Shown piece after piece: positions 36,484 through 44,165 of a stretch of 64,000 nucleotides of DNA. Within the stretch, counting starts at the first letter, position 1. Each line of letters opens with the position of its first letter. Made by a program: the position numbers and the translations under genes. Source of the stretch: Aquimarina sediminis (GTDB taxonomy: Bacteria; Bacteroidota; Bacteroidia; Flavobacteriales; Flavobacteriaceae); assembly GCF_002895435.1 (NCBI RefSeq), contig NZ_POYJ01000003.1, positions 1-64,000 on the forward strand, given 5' to 3'. Under the pieces are notes generated by a model. That model ran no database searches, was not told where the DNA came from, and was given only the letters and a program-made list of their open reading frames with translations.

Positions 36484-37056
36484 ATGCTCTACCATACAAA
36501 AAAACCAACAGTTCACTATTTGTTTCCTAAAGGATATATCTTTCCTATGGGTGATTTTGAAATTTATTCTACCCAAGGAGAAAAGAAATTAGTAGAGAAG
36601 AGTGCAATTACATCATTTAAGATATCTGATATAGAAGCTATGGCATTGTTGACAGGTGAACTTAAAGGAAAAGTAAATTTGCTGATGGATGGGATTAAAA
36701 ATATAGCTTCAGACGTGAGTAGTACCGAGAATACTTCTGAGAAAAAGGAGAAATCTAAGAACGAAACTACTTTTGAAAAAATTACTCAAGGAATAGAGTT
36801 TTTTAAACTTACCACAAAAACAATGAGCTTATTTTGGAAAATCAATACAAGTAATAATGAGGCTGAGCTTTTAAAATATAAACAGGAGATGATTGACATG
36901 AAAAATGTTTTCGAAGAGAAAGGGTACGAATTACCCGAAGATTTTGAAGAAATACCATTTCAACTTAAAGAAAAATATAAAGAAGAAGGGAAACTTAATA
37001 ACTTTCAGGAAGCAGCAGCAGAATTTAAGAAAGCATTTTCGAATATAAAACCGTAG
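36484..37056 (+). CDS. Hypothetical helical protein in the eCIS cargo block
   Basis: The 190-residue protein is not recognised. It starts with a strand-rich ~40-residue part (TVHYLFPKGYIFPMGDFEIY), then a helical region with a Ser/Lys/Glu-rich linker (~82-100) and a C-terminal coiled region. There is no signal peptide, leader or membrane helix. It lies 71 bp after the likely immunity gene and 64 bp before the haloperoxidase gene. An accessory function for either neighbour is possible. Confidence 0.6.
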   Translation: MLYHTKKPTVHYLFPKGYIFPMGDFEIYSTQGEKKLVEKSAITSFKISDIEAMALLTGELKGKVNLLMDGIKNIASDVSSTENTSEKKEKSKNETTFEKITQGIEFFKLTTKTMSLFWKINTSNNEAELLKYKQEMIDMKNVFEEKGYELPEDFEEIPFQLKEKYKEEGKLNNFQEAAAEFKKAFSNIKP

Positions 37057-37120
37057 TGTATGGATATTAGTAAACAATAAAAGTAAAAGGGGAAATACGA
37101 ATAATTAAAACTTAAAACCA

Positions 37121-38533
37121 ATGACAGCAAAAAAGAAATATACACCCAGCAAAGCCCATGTATGGAACAGATTAGTATGCGATGCCATACACTATGTAAA
37201 TGCCACACCCACTATTGCATCCAGGGCATTGGCAATCGTACATACGGCGATGTATGACGCATGGACTAATTATAATGACGGAGGATGCGAAGTAAGTACG
37301 ACTACTGGGAGCAGGTTAAAACAACCCGATAGTAGATGTACCAGTGAGAATCGAGAAAAAGCATATAGCTATGCCGCTTATACCACTGCACAAGCATTAT
37401 TTTGGTGTGGTTTACCACCGGAAAAGAAAAGTATGTTTCGTGATTTTATGTGCGAATGTGATTACAATTCCGATGATAAGAATCTGGAGCCCGATAATGC
37501 TGTAGGGATAGGGAATTTATCCGGGCTTTTGGTATTGGAATGCCGTGCCGGTGATGCCGCCAATCAGTATGCAACCCTGCATGAAGGTAAGTACTCTGAT
37601 TATACAGGATATTGCCCTATAAATCCTCCGGTACCGCAGCCATTAAAATATGAAGATCGATGGCAACCACAATTGAGAAACCATAAGCCACAAGAGTTTA
37701 TGACAGCACATTGGGGGTTGGTAAAACCATTTGCCTTAAGTTGGGGAGGACAATTCAGACCACCTGCACCAATATCCTGCAATAAAAAAGAATATAAAAA
37801 GCAGGCAGATGAGGTTCTAAAGTATAGTGAAGGACTTACTGATGAACAAAAAATAATAGCAGAATTCTGGGCGGGGATGCACGAAGATAAATTTGTAGAT
37901 TCAGTAAAAGATGATACTGGAAGATGGGCAACCCCTCCTGAGCAATGTTGCAGACAAGCCAGGTATTTATCAAAAAAACATGGGCATAAGAATGCCTATG
38001 ATATCAAAATGTTCTTCTTGTTGTCTAACGCCTTAATGGATGCGGGTATAGCTGCCTGGGATTGTAAAGTGTTTTATGACTATGTAAGACCTGTTTCTGC
38101 CATTCAGGATATATATAGAGGAAAAAGTATTGACGCCTGGGGAGGTCCTTGCGAAGGGACTCAGCAAATAGAAGGAGAAAACTGGTTGCCCTATATTCCT
38201 TCTCCTCCTTTTGCAGAATATGTATCAGGACATAGCACTTTTAGTGCAGCAGCAGAAGAAGTACTATCCAGTTTTTGCGATAGCGGTAAATACGGAGAAA
38301 AAGTGATTATACCCAAAGGCGGATCTCGAATAGAACCTGGATGTACTCCAGCCGAAGATCTTACTCTGGATTGGAAACTCTTAAAGGATGCTGCAGACGA
38401 AGCCGGGATTTCAAGGCTGTACGGAGGGATTCACTTTAGAGATGGGGATCAGGAAGGTAGGACACTAGGCACCAAAGTAGGCTGTGAAGTATGGAATAAA
38501 GTATGTGAGTATTTTAACGCCGAACTTGGATAA
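37121..38533 (+). CDS. Vanadium-dependent haloperoxidase / PAP2-superfamily enzyme
   Basis: The 470-residue protein shows the vanadate/phosphate-binding set of the family: KVFYDYVRP (K316, R323), VSGHSTFSAA (S369-G370-H371) and SRLYGGIHFRD (R432, H438, the expected vanadate-linked His). The N-terminus (NRLVCDAIHYVNATPTIASR ... VHTAMYDAW) matches bacterial haloperoxidase-like proteins. Such enzymes oxidise halide with hydrogen peroxide; an acid phosphatase activity cannot be excluded. There is no signal peptide, so it is cytoplasmic unless carried by the particle. Its place inside an eCIS locus is unusual. Confidence 0.85.
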   Translation: MTAKKKYTPSKAHVWNRLVCDAIHYVNATPTIASRALAIVHTAMYDAWTNYNDGGCEVSTTTGSRLKQPDSRCTSENREKAYSYAAYTTAQALFWCGLPPEKKSMFRDFMCECDYNSDDKNLEPDNAVGIGNLSGLLVLECRAGDAANQYATLHEGKYSDYTGYCPINPPVPQPLKYEDRWQPQLRNHKPQEFMTAHWGLVKPFALSWGGQFRPPAPISCNKKEYKKQADEVLKYSEGLTDEQKIIAEFWAGMHEDKFVDSVKDDTGRWATPPEQCCRQARYLSKKHGHKNAYDIKMFFLLSNALMDAGIAAWDCKVFYDYVRPVSAIQDIYRGKSIDAWGGPCEGTQQIEGENWLPYIPSPPFAEYVSGHSTFSAAAEEVLSSFCDSGKYGEKVIIPKGGSRIEPGCTPAEDLTLDWKLLKDAADEAGISRLYGGIHFRDGDQEGRTLGTKVGCEVWNKVCEYFNAELG

Positions 38534-38546
38534 AATCTTGTGTCCG

Positions 38547-38568
38547 ATTTTTCTCATATGAGAAAAAT
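38547..38568. repeat. Perfect 22-bp palindrome after the haloperoxidase gene
   Basis: ATTTTTCTCATATGAGAAAAAT is its own reverse complement. It lies 14 bp after the haloperoxidase stop codon. No T-run follows the stem, so it is not a textbook terminator. A bidirectional hairpin or a binding site are possible. Confidence 0.6.
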
Positions 38569-38643
38569 TAGGAGAGAAAGTAAGGCTTGTTATTGATACC
38601 CCAATCTTGTAGAAGTTCAATTGAAAATAAAAGGTTCGACTTC

Positions 38644-38714
38644 CTTCGACAAACTCAGGATGACCTACGAACTAATAACAAAAGAATATAATTGTCACAC
38701 TGAGCTTGCCGAAG
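38644..38714. repeat. REP-like interspersed inverted repeat, copy 2
   Basis: The arm at 38644-38664 (CTTCGACAAACTCAGGATGAC) pairs with 38694-38714 at 17 of 21 positions around a 29-bp AT-rich loop. Arm sequences match those at 24896-24964 but in reversed order. It lies between the haloperoxidase and ParA genes. The repeat marks a likely transcript boundary within the cargo block. Confidence 0.8.
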
Positions 38715-38778
38715 TGTAATACGCTTGATGAATCTAAATCTATTAAGGATGGTTTGTAGTAAATTAAAATCATGACAA

Positions 38779-39543
38779 ATGAAGGTAATATCGATTGCTA
38801 ATTTTAAAGGTGGAGTAGGAAAAACAACAACAGCTATTAATCTGGCGGCGGGGTTAAAAAACCTAGGCAAAAAAGTACTCCTGATCGATGTGGATCCACA
38901 GGCTAATTTGACCCAATCGCTGGGGGTAACTGAAGATATTAAGAATTCAATATACGAAGTGCTACGTAAAGAGGCTTTTGGAGAAAAAACCAGTATTACA
39001 GATGTACTGATTACAGCCTCGGGATTAGATGTGATTCCTTCTTCTCTTGATTTGGCAGGAGCAGAGTTAGAACTAGCCAGCGTATATGGCAGAGAACAAA
39101 TCTTATCCCAATTGATAGCGCCATTAACTGCTTATGATTATATACTTATTGATTGCCCACCTTCTATGAGTATGTTAACGATTAACGCTTTGGTAAGTAG
39201 TGATTTTGTTTTAATCCCTTTACAGGCAGAATTCTTACCTTTAAAAGGCGTGAGAAGTTTTTTAAACCATTTTAAACTGGTTAAAAAACTAAATAAGAGA
39301 ATTAAATTATTAGGATTTGTACTGACCAAGTATGATGAAAGAAAAAAAATGAACCGACAGGTCAGAGAAGAACTTGAAAAAGAATTTTCAGAAAATATGA
39401 TCTTTAAGACACATATTCGAAGCAATATTGCCCTGGCAAACGCGCAAGAAAAAGGGATGGATATTTTTACTTATGATAAAAATACCAATGGAGCCAAAGA
39501 TTATAGTGAGCTTACCTCAGAATTTTTATCAAAATTTAATTAA
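38779..39543 (+). CDS. ParA/Soj-type ATPase without a ParB partner
   Basis: The 254-residue protein is a complete ParA-like ATPase. It has the deviant Walker A KGGVGKTT at residues 10-17 with the signature Lys at 10, LIDVDPQANLTQSLG (switch I region), and YILIDCPPSMSMLT as Walker B. These proteins dimerise with ATP and bind DNA to position cargo such as chromosomes, plasmids or protein complexes. No parB or helix-turn-helix partner is adjacent. The next gene is an eCIS cargo gene 15 bp downstream, so a role in positioning injection particles or cargo is an attractive inference. Confidence 0.9.
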   Translation: MKVISIANFKGGVGKTTTAINLAAGLKNLGKKVLLIDVDPQANLTQSLGVTEDIKNSIYEVLRKEAFGEKTSITDVLITASGLDVIPSSLDLAGAELELASVYGREQILSQLIAPLTAYDYILIDCPPSMSMLTINALVSSDFVLIPLQAEFLPLKGVRSFLNHFKLVKKLNKRIKLLGFVLTKYDERKKMNRQVREELEKEFSENMIFKTHIRSNIALANAQEKGMDIFTYDKNTNGAKDYSELTSEFLSKFN

Positions 39544-39558
39544 AATAGATGTAGAGAG

Positions 39559-41121
39559 ATGAAAAGTGTATTTTCCAGTAGAAGAAATAAAGTTCCCCAC
39601 AATAATGAAGGAAAAGAAAATAAGGAAGCTCCCTTTTTTTCTAAAGAAGCTAAAAAACCATTTTTTAGCGTGTCCAATGGAGGTGCTGTACAGACTAAAT
39701 TAAGCATTGGTCAACCAGGAGATAAATACGAAAAAGAAGCCGATTCAATGGCTGATACCGTAGTTAATAAAACGGCAAAACCCGATATACAAAATAAAGA
39801 GATTAGTAGTATTCAAAGAGAATCATTAGCAACACCACAGGAGGATGAAAAACTAGGTACAGCAGAGCAAAGAATGGAAGAAGATAAGCTCGTACAAGAA
39901 AAGCCTGAAATCCAGAGAATGGAAAATCCAGAAGAGGAGATGGTTAGTAAGATGGAAGGTGATGAAGAAAAGGAAATGATTAACAAAATGGACGAGGAAC
40001 AGGAAGACCCTAAAGCATTACAAACAAAAAGTGACGGGACAGCGCAAACTGCAAGTCCAAAAATTACGCAACAGCTCAAAAGTAAATCTGGCAAAGGCAA
40101 CCCTTTATCCAAAGCTATGCAAACCGAAATGGAAGCTTCTTTTGGGACAGATTTTAGTACTGTTAATATACATACGGATCAAGATGCAGTAGATATGAAC
40201 AAAGAGTTAGGAGCCAAGGCCTTTACTCATGGGAATGATGTGTATTTTAATTCGGGAAAATATAGCCCAGATACTACTGAAGGGAAACGACTGTTGGCAC
40301 ATGAACTCACTCATGTGGTGCAACAAAACAATCAATTGAAACGCAAAAAGGAAATCATCCAACCTTACCGAAGTAAAAAGGCTTTTAATTTTAATACCGA
40401 TCCAACAGATCCCAAAAAAAAGAATACAGGAGCGTTACAAGAAGAGAATTTTAATAAGAAGAAAGATAAAGAAAAAAAACCGTGGATTCAGAAGATCTAT
40501 ATACATTTTGATGGATATAGTGTGGATGATGATGGGGATTGGATGCCCACAGGAAACCTTTTTGCTTTTTATTACCCGAATTCTATAAAACCGATGGACT
40601 GGATACCTATCCCACCATTTGGAGTTCCTTTTCCAATACCAAAATTTATCTCATTTCCTATTTCCGGAGGAAAACACAATGAAGGCTATACTGATTCAGG
40701 TAAGTTCACAGTGACCCGAATTGAAGGAGTAGGGTATAATGATATGCCGTATACAAAATCTGATGGAGGAGACCTTGACAGATCCAAAGGAGAGGGACCT
40801 CGACAAAAATATGCTAAGGATTTAAATTCATCAATGTCATATGCTATCTTTTTTAATGGAGGTCAAGCCATTCATTCAGGAGGGTTAGATACAGGTTCTC
40901 ATAGCTGTGTACATGTAGATTGGGGTAAAGGTAAAAGCATGGGAAATACAAGGGAATTACAGCAACTAAATTATCATTCTGTAAAAGGATTAACCAAAGT
41001 CGTTGTTAGTTACGATCCCAAAATTTTACCAAAATTATGCTGTGATCGTTTAAAACATCAAGGAAAGAAAAAAGGAAGAGGAGTTAACCCATGCAACAAA
41101 ATAAAGGCGGAAACTTGTTAA
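39559..41121 (+). CDS. DUF4157 eCIS effector with L,D-transpeptidase-like C-terminal domain
   Basis: The leader is a variant of that in the other cargo proteins (EAPFFSKEAKKPFFS, then VQTKLSIGQPGDKYEKEAD). A Glu/Met-rich segment replaces the C-x2-C motifs. DUF4157 follows (FGTDFSTVNIHTD; LLAHELTHVVQQ, H248-x3-H252). The C-terminal ~190 residues end in IHSGGLDTGSHSCVHVDW, matching the YkuD L,D-transpeptidase core (H439, S447-H448-S449-C450, with C450 as expected nucleophile). L,D-transpeptidases cross-link or exchange on peptidoglycan stems. Here the domain may attack or modify a target cell wall. No immunity gene follows. Confidence 0.83.
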   Translation: MKSVFSSRRNKVPHNNEGKENKEAPFFSKEAKKPFFSVSNGGAVQTKLSIGQPGDKYEKEADSMADTVVNKTAKPDIQNKEISSIQRESLATPQEDEKLGTAEQRMEEDKLVQEKPEIQRMENPEEEMVSKMEGDEEKEMINKMDEEQEDPKALQTKSDGTAQTASPKITQQLKSKSGKGNPLSKAMQTEMEASFGTDFSTVNIHTDQDAVDMNKELGAKAFTHGNDVYFNSGKYSPDTTEGKRLLAHELTHVVQQNNQLKRKKEIIQPYRSKKAFNFNTDPTDPKKKNTGALQEENFNKKKDKEKKPWIQKIYIHFDGYSVDDDGDWMPTGNLFAFYYPNSIKPMDWIPIPPFGVPFPIPKFISFPISGGKHNEGYTDSGKFTVTRIEGVGYNDMPYTKSDGGDLDRSKGEGPRQKYAKDLNSSMSYAIFFNGGQAIHSGGLDTGSHSCVHVDWGKGKSMGNTRELQQLNYHSVKGLTKVVVSYDPKILPKLCCDRLKHQGKKKGRGVNPCNKIKAETC

Positions 41122-41142
41122 TCTAGTTTAAACAAAAATTTC

Positions 41143-42459
41143 ATGATCTATTTTCCAGAATTCGATTATCTCAAAAAACTAGTAGAATATCAATTAGAAA
41201 CATACTTTAACAAAGAAATTGAGGTTGTAGAGCCCAAGATACCACCAATAAAGGATTGGAAACTAGATATTCCCAGTATTGTTAAAGAAGCAAATTTGGG
41301 AGATGATGAAAAAAGTTTATTACTCATTGCATTATGTCCACATGTGTATAGTAATTTACTGGATAGTATCATACAAGAAAAACTATCCTTAACAGGTGAT
41401 TTCCCTCAATTGGGTGGAGTAAGAGGTAAAAATTTCCGTGGTTTTTTACCTACAGGAGAGACCGCTCTTTTTTTGTTGGCGGGTGATGACGTGGAGAAAA
41501 GAAAAGAAATTTTGGAATTGTTTGGTTCTGATCACTTTTTTGCCAGACATCGTATATTATGGTTACAAGATGCGCCTGACGCTGAACCTAGAATGAGTGG
41601 TAAAATAGTTTTTTCACAAGAATATGTAGAGCTTTTGGTAACAGGAAAAGCCAGTAAACCGGCTTTTAGTATGAAGTTTCCTGCTCAGATTATAGAAACG
41701 GAGATGAAATGGGATGATCTTGTATTGAGTGAAAAAACGCATCAACAAATACAAGAACTTCAAACATGGATAACGCACGGAGATACCTTGCTTCACGAGT
41801 GGGGGATGCACAAAAAACTAAAACCAGGCTACAGAGCATTGTTTCATGGTCCTCCGGGAACAGGAAAAACATTAACTGCCAGTTTACTTGGTAAATACAC
41901 CGGTAAAGATGTATACAAAATAGATCTTTCTATGGTGGTATCTAAGTTTATAGGAGAGACAGAGAAAAATCTGGCTAATCTATTGGTAAAAGCCGAAAAA
42001 ACTGAAAACATCCTCTTCTTTGATGAAGCAGATGCATTGTTTGGTAAGCGAACCAATGTAAGAGATGCTCATGACAAATATGCTAATCAGGAAGTGTCTT
42101 ACCTCTTGCAACGAATAGAAAACTATAAAGGTTTAGTTATTCTTGCTTCAAACCTTAAAAGTAATATAGATGATGCTTTTGTAAGACGTTTTCAATCTAT
42201 TATTCATTTTTCGCTTCCAAAATCAGGGGAACGTTTACTATTGTGGAAAAAAGCTTTTCCTTCTAATGTAAAATTACATAAGGATGTAGATTTAGGAAAT
42301 GTTGCGCAACGATTCGAATTATCGGGAGCAGAGATTATGAATATTGTTCAGTATGCATGTCTATGTGCATTACGAGATAATAAGAAAACCATATATGAAT
42401 CCTATATTTTGAATGGTGTGAAGCGAGAATACCAAAAAGGAGGAAGGGTTATGAGGTAA
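41143..42459 (+). CDS. eCIS AAA+ ATPase (Afp15/Pvc15-like)
   Basis: The 438-residue protein has a family-specific N-terminal region (~1-190), then an AAA+ module: Walker A HGPPGTGKT (G236-T243), Walker B ILFFDEADALFG (D294-E295), sensor-1 VILASNLKSNIDDAF and an arginine-finger type VRRFQSIIHF. All catalytic residues are present. This ATPase is found in nearly every eCIS locus and is needed for assembly or effector handling. Its exact task is unsettled. It is the last recognisable gene of the locus. The following gene is on the opposite strand. Confidence 0.94.
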   Translation: MIYFPEFDYLKKLVEYQLETYFNKEIEVVEPKIPPIKDWKLDIPSIVKEANLGDDEKSLLLIALCPHVYSNLLDSIIQEKLSLTGDFPQLGGVRGKNFRGFLPTGETALFLLAGDDVEKRKEILELFGSDHFFARHRILWLQDAPDAEPRMSGKIVFSQEYVELLVTGKASKPAFSMKFPAQIIETEMKWDDLVLSEKTHQQIQELQTWITHGDTLLHEWGMHKKLKPGYRALFHGPPGTGKTLTASLLGKYTGKDVYKIDLSMVVSKFIGETEKNLANLLVKAEKTENILFFDEADALFGKRTNVRDAHDKYANQEVSYLLQRIENYKGLVILASNLKSNIDDAFVRRFQSIIHFSLPKSGERLLLWKKAFPSNVKLHKDVDLGNVAQRFELSGAEIMNIVQYACLCALRDNKKTIYESYILNGVKREYQKGGRVMR

Positions 42460-42543
42460 ATTTAAGTCAGAAATGGTATTATAGAATGCTTATTCTAAAT
42501 TGATTAAATCCGACCATTAATTCATTCGTGTGTTTTATATCTT

Positions 42544-42879
42544 TTAAAAGTAAAGAATCGATTCTAACCAAGTATCTTTTCCCTGCTTCCAAATATTATC
42601 CAAACTAGTAATTCCATCATCATTTGTAGAAGAAGATACAATCGTGTTTCTTCTTCTTTTTGCATCATCTTCGGTATGATAGATAGCAACAGAAATACCC
42701 TGACGAGGGTTTCCTGATAAAGTTTCTGAAACAAATATTTCAAGTTCTACTTCAATGGGAACATAGGAATCCAAATCAGATGTACATGAAGTACTTATAG
42801 AAGGTGCTATAAGCAGGCACATTAAATAGCTTACAAGAGTAAAAAAAGATTGGAACTGTCTAAATACTTTATGTTCCAT
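42544..42879 (-). CDS. Small putative lipoprotein
   Basis: The 111-residue product has an N-terminal hydrophobic segment (FFTLVSYLMCLLIAPSIS) ending in S-T-S-C at residue 32, a possible lipoprotein cleavage site. The mature part starts DLDSYVPIEVELEIFV and resembles small beta-sandwich modules with a surface loop and a variable-residue motif (VSVAIYHTED-like). It is the only minus-strand gene at the right edge of the eCIS locus and probably has its own transcript. Function is unknown. Confidence 0.65.
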   Translation of the reverse strand: MEHKVFRQFQSFFTLVSYLMCLLIAPSISTSCTSDLDSYVPIEVELEIFVSETLSGNPRQGISVAIYHTEDDAKRRRNTIVSSSTNDDGITSLDNIWKQGKDTWLESILYF

Positions 42880-43065
42880 ATACTTCGGTAGAATACGGGT
42901 TTCGAATTAGGTAATAAAGGTATGAGATACCAATTTTTAATAGCACACTGCTTTCAGTGAATTTTGATAAATAAGGTTTTAAATCAGCCAGTTATGCTCG
43001 ACAGGGTAACGTAAAACCAATAGAAAAATTGTATAAAAAAGTACGGTTTACAAGTAAATATTTTG

Positions 43066-43101
43066 TTGGAATATTTCCAGTTTTTATAGGAAATATTCCA
43101 A
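43066..43101. repeat. 36-bp dyad upstream of the TIR gene
   Basis: The arms TTGGAATATTTCC (43066-43078) and GGAAATATTCCAA (43089-43101) are exact reverse complements separated by 10 bp. Total length and half-sites match the palindrome at 566-601 (29 of 36 bases identical). It lies immediately upstream of a TAATTTTG promoter element at 43112, where a regulator would act. Confidence 0.75.
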
Positions 43102-43111
43102 ATAAAGAAAG

Positions 43112-43119
43112 TAATTTTG
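43112..43119 (+). promoter_or_regulatory. Candidate -7 element of the TIR gene promoter
   Basis: TAATTTTG fits the Bacteroidota consensus TAnnTTTG exactly and lies 50 bp before the TIR gene start. No good TTTG is seen 19-21 bp upstream; the 36-bp dyad occupies that place, consistent with a promoter needing or blocked by a regulator. Confidence 0.5.
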
Positions 43120-43169
43120 TACTATAAGTTTTTAGTGAAGAAGTCAGTTTTTAGATTAAAAAGAAAAAG

Positions 43170-44162
43170 ATGTCAGTGATGAGGAACAAGAATTATGAAT
43201 ATGATATTGCGCTATCTTTTGCAGGAGAGAATAGGGCATATGTAGAGAAAGTGGCAAATAGTTTGCAGATGAAAGGGATTAAAGTCTTTTATGATCTATT
43301 TGAAGAAACTAATTTGTGGGGTAAGAATTTATACGAATACCTGTCAGAAATTTACCAAAACAGGGCAAGGTATACAGTAATGTTTATCTCTGGATTTTAT
43401 AATAAAAAATTATGGACTAATCATGAAAGGGTGTCCATGCAGGCAAGAGCATTTCAAGAAAGTAGAGAGTATATTTTGCCAGCAAGATTTGATGATACCG
43501 AGATACCCGGGATTCTAAAAACAATTGGTTATGTCGATTTAAAGAATAGAACCCCAGATGAATTTGCAGGATTGATTGAAAAGAAACTAAAAAAAGACCA
43601 GGCGTATTTAAAAAGTAGATGGTCAAAAATTTCTACAATGATCAACCCCAAACCTTTTATTTTTACAATCAATGTTATAAATGAGAATAAAGAACCGATA
43701 AAAAATGCCAAAGTAGTATTAGTAGCTAATAATTCAACTTATCTAGAAGGGTTTTCTGATGAAAAAGGTCTGGCACATTTCATTATTCGAACACGTAAAC
43801 TATATACTGTTCTTATAGCACACCCAGAATATCCGGCGGTCTTGTTCAAAAATGTTAACCCAAAAGAAGATATCGAAGTAAGGATTGAAAATACACAGAA
43901 CTATGGCTCTCTAATTCTAAACAAATCAGGAGAGATACCTGGGATTAATGGTAAGATAGAACCAGTTTTAAAACCAAATGGTAAAGTGTCGTTATACGCT
44001 GATAATATTGCCATAGAAGAAGGAAAACCCCAACCGTATGGCTTTGAGTTAAATAAATCTATATGTATAGAAGATAATGGAGGAAATATTATACATTTAA
44101 CCTTTAGATTCTTTCAAGGAAGAATAGCTTTAATAGATTATTATAAACACAAATTACCTTAA
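43170..44162 (+). CDS. TIR domain protein with C-terminal carboxypeptidase-regulatory-like beta domain
   Basis: The 330-residue protein begins with a TIR fold (residues 9-145): YDIALSFAGENRAYVEKVAN, GIKVFYDLFEE, YTVMFISGFYNKKLWTNHER, where E86 could be the NADase catalytic glutamate. After ~165 comes a beta-sandwich (FTINVINENKEPIKNAKVVL; GFSDEKGLAHFIIR) like CarboxypepD_reg/CNA-B modules, and a final unknown beta region. No signal peptide is present, so it is cytoplasmic. Bacterial TIR proteins often cleave NAD+ in anti-phage defence or act as effectors. Neither role is shown here. It has its own promoter with a 36-bp dyad. Confidence 0.85.
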   Translation: MSVMRNKNYEYDIALSFAGENRAYVEKVANSLQMKGIKVFYDLFEETNLWGKNLYEYLSEIYQNRARYTVMFISGFYNKKLWTNHERVSMQARAFQESREYILPARFDDTEIPGILKTIGYVDLKNRTPDEFAGLIEKKLKKDQAYLKSRWSKISTMINPKPFIFTINVINENKEPIKNAKVVLVANNSTYLEGFSDEKGLAHFIIRTRKLYTVLIAHPEYPAVLFKNVNPKEDIEVRIENTQNYGSLILNKSGEIPGINGKIEPVLKPNGKVSLYADNIAIEEGKPQPYGFELNKSICIEDNGGNIIHLTFRFFQGRIALIDYYKHKLP

Positions 44163-44165
44163 GTC

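Larger units (their letters stand above)
1693..42459 (+). other. Extracellular contractile injection system (eCIS) locus
   Basis: About 40.8 kb of exclusively plus-strand genes encode a complete-looking headless contractile tail: cap/terminator, sheath, two tube proteins, LysM adaptor, spike, PAAR tip, gp25 wedge, J-like baseplate, tape measure and AAA+ ATPase. A block of DUF4157/leader proteins is placed between tape measure and ATPase. There is no capsid, portal, terminase, integrase or lysis gene, which argues against a prophage. No TssJLM membrane complex or ClpV is present, which argues against a type VI system. A tail-fibre gene is not recognisable. Confidence 0.93.

Noticed and set aside
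38779-39543. Plasmid or chromosome partition locus
   Set aside because: ParA is alone with no ParB or parS-like repeats and is surrounded by eCIS cargo genes.
26763-41121. DUF4157 HELTH motif taken as proof of active metalloprotease toxins
   Set aside because: HExxH is present, but no clear third zinc ligand can be fixed by eye and the domain is shared by proteins with other toxin tips. It may process or present cargo rather than be the toxin.
1693-42459. Prophage or phage tail module
   Set aside because: There are no head, portal, terminase, integrase or lysis genes. DUF4255 cap, DUF5908, DUF4157 cargo and AAA+ ATPase are eCIS traits.
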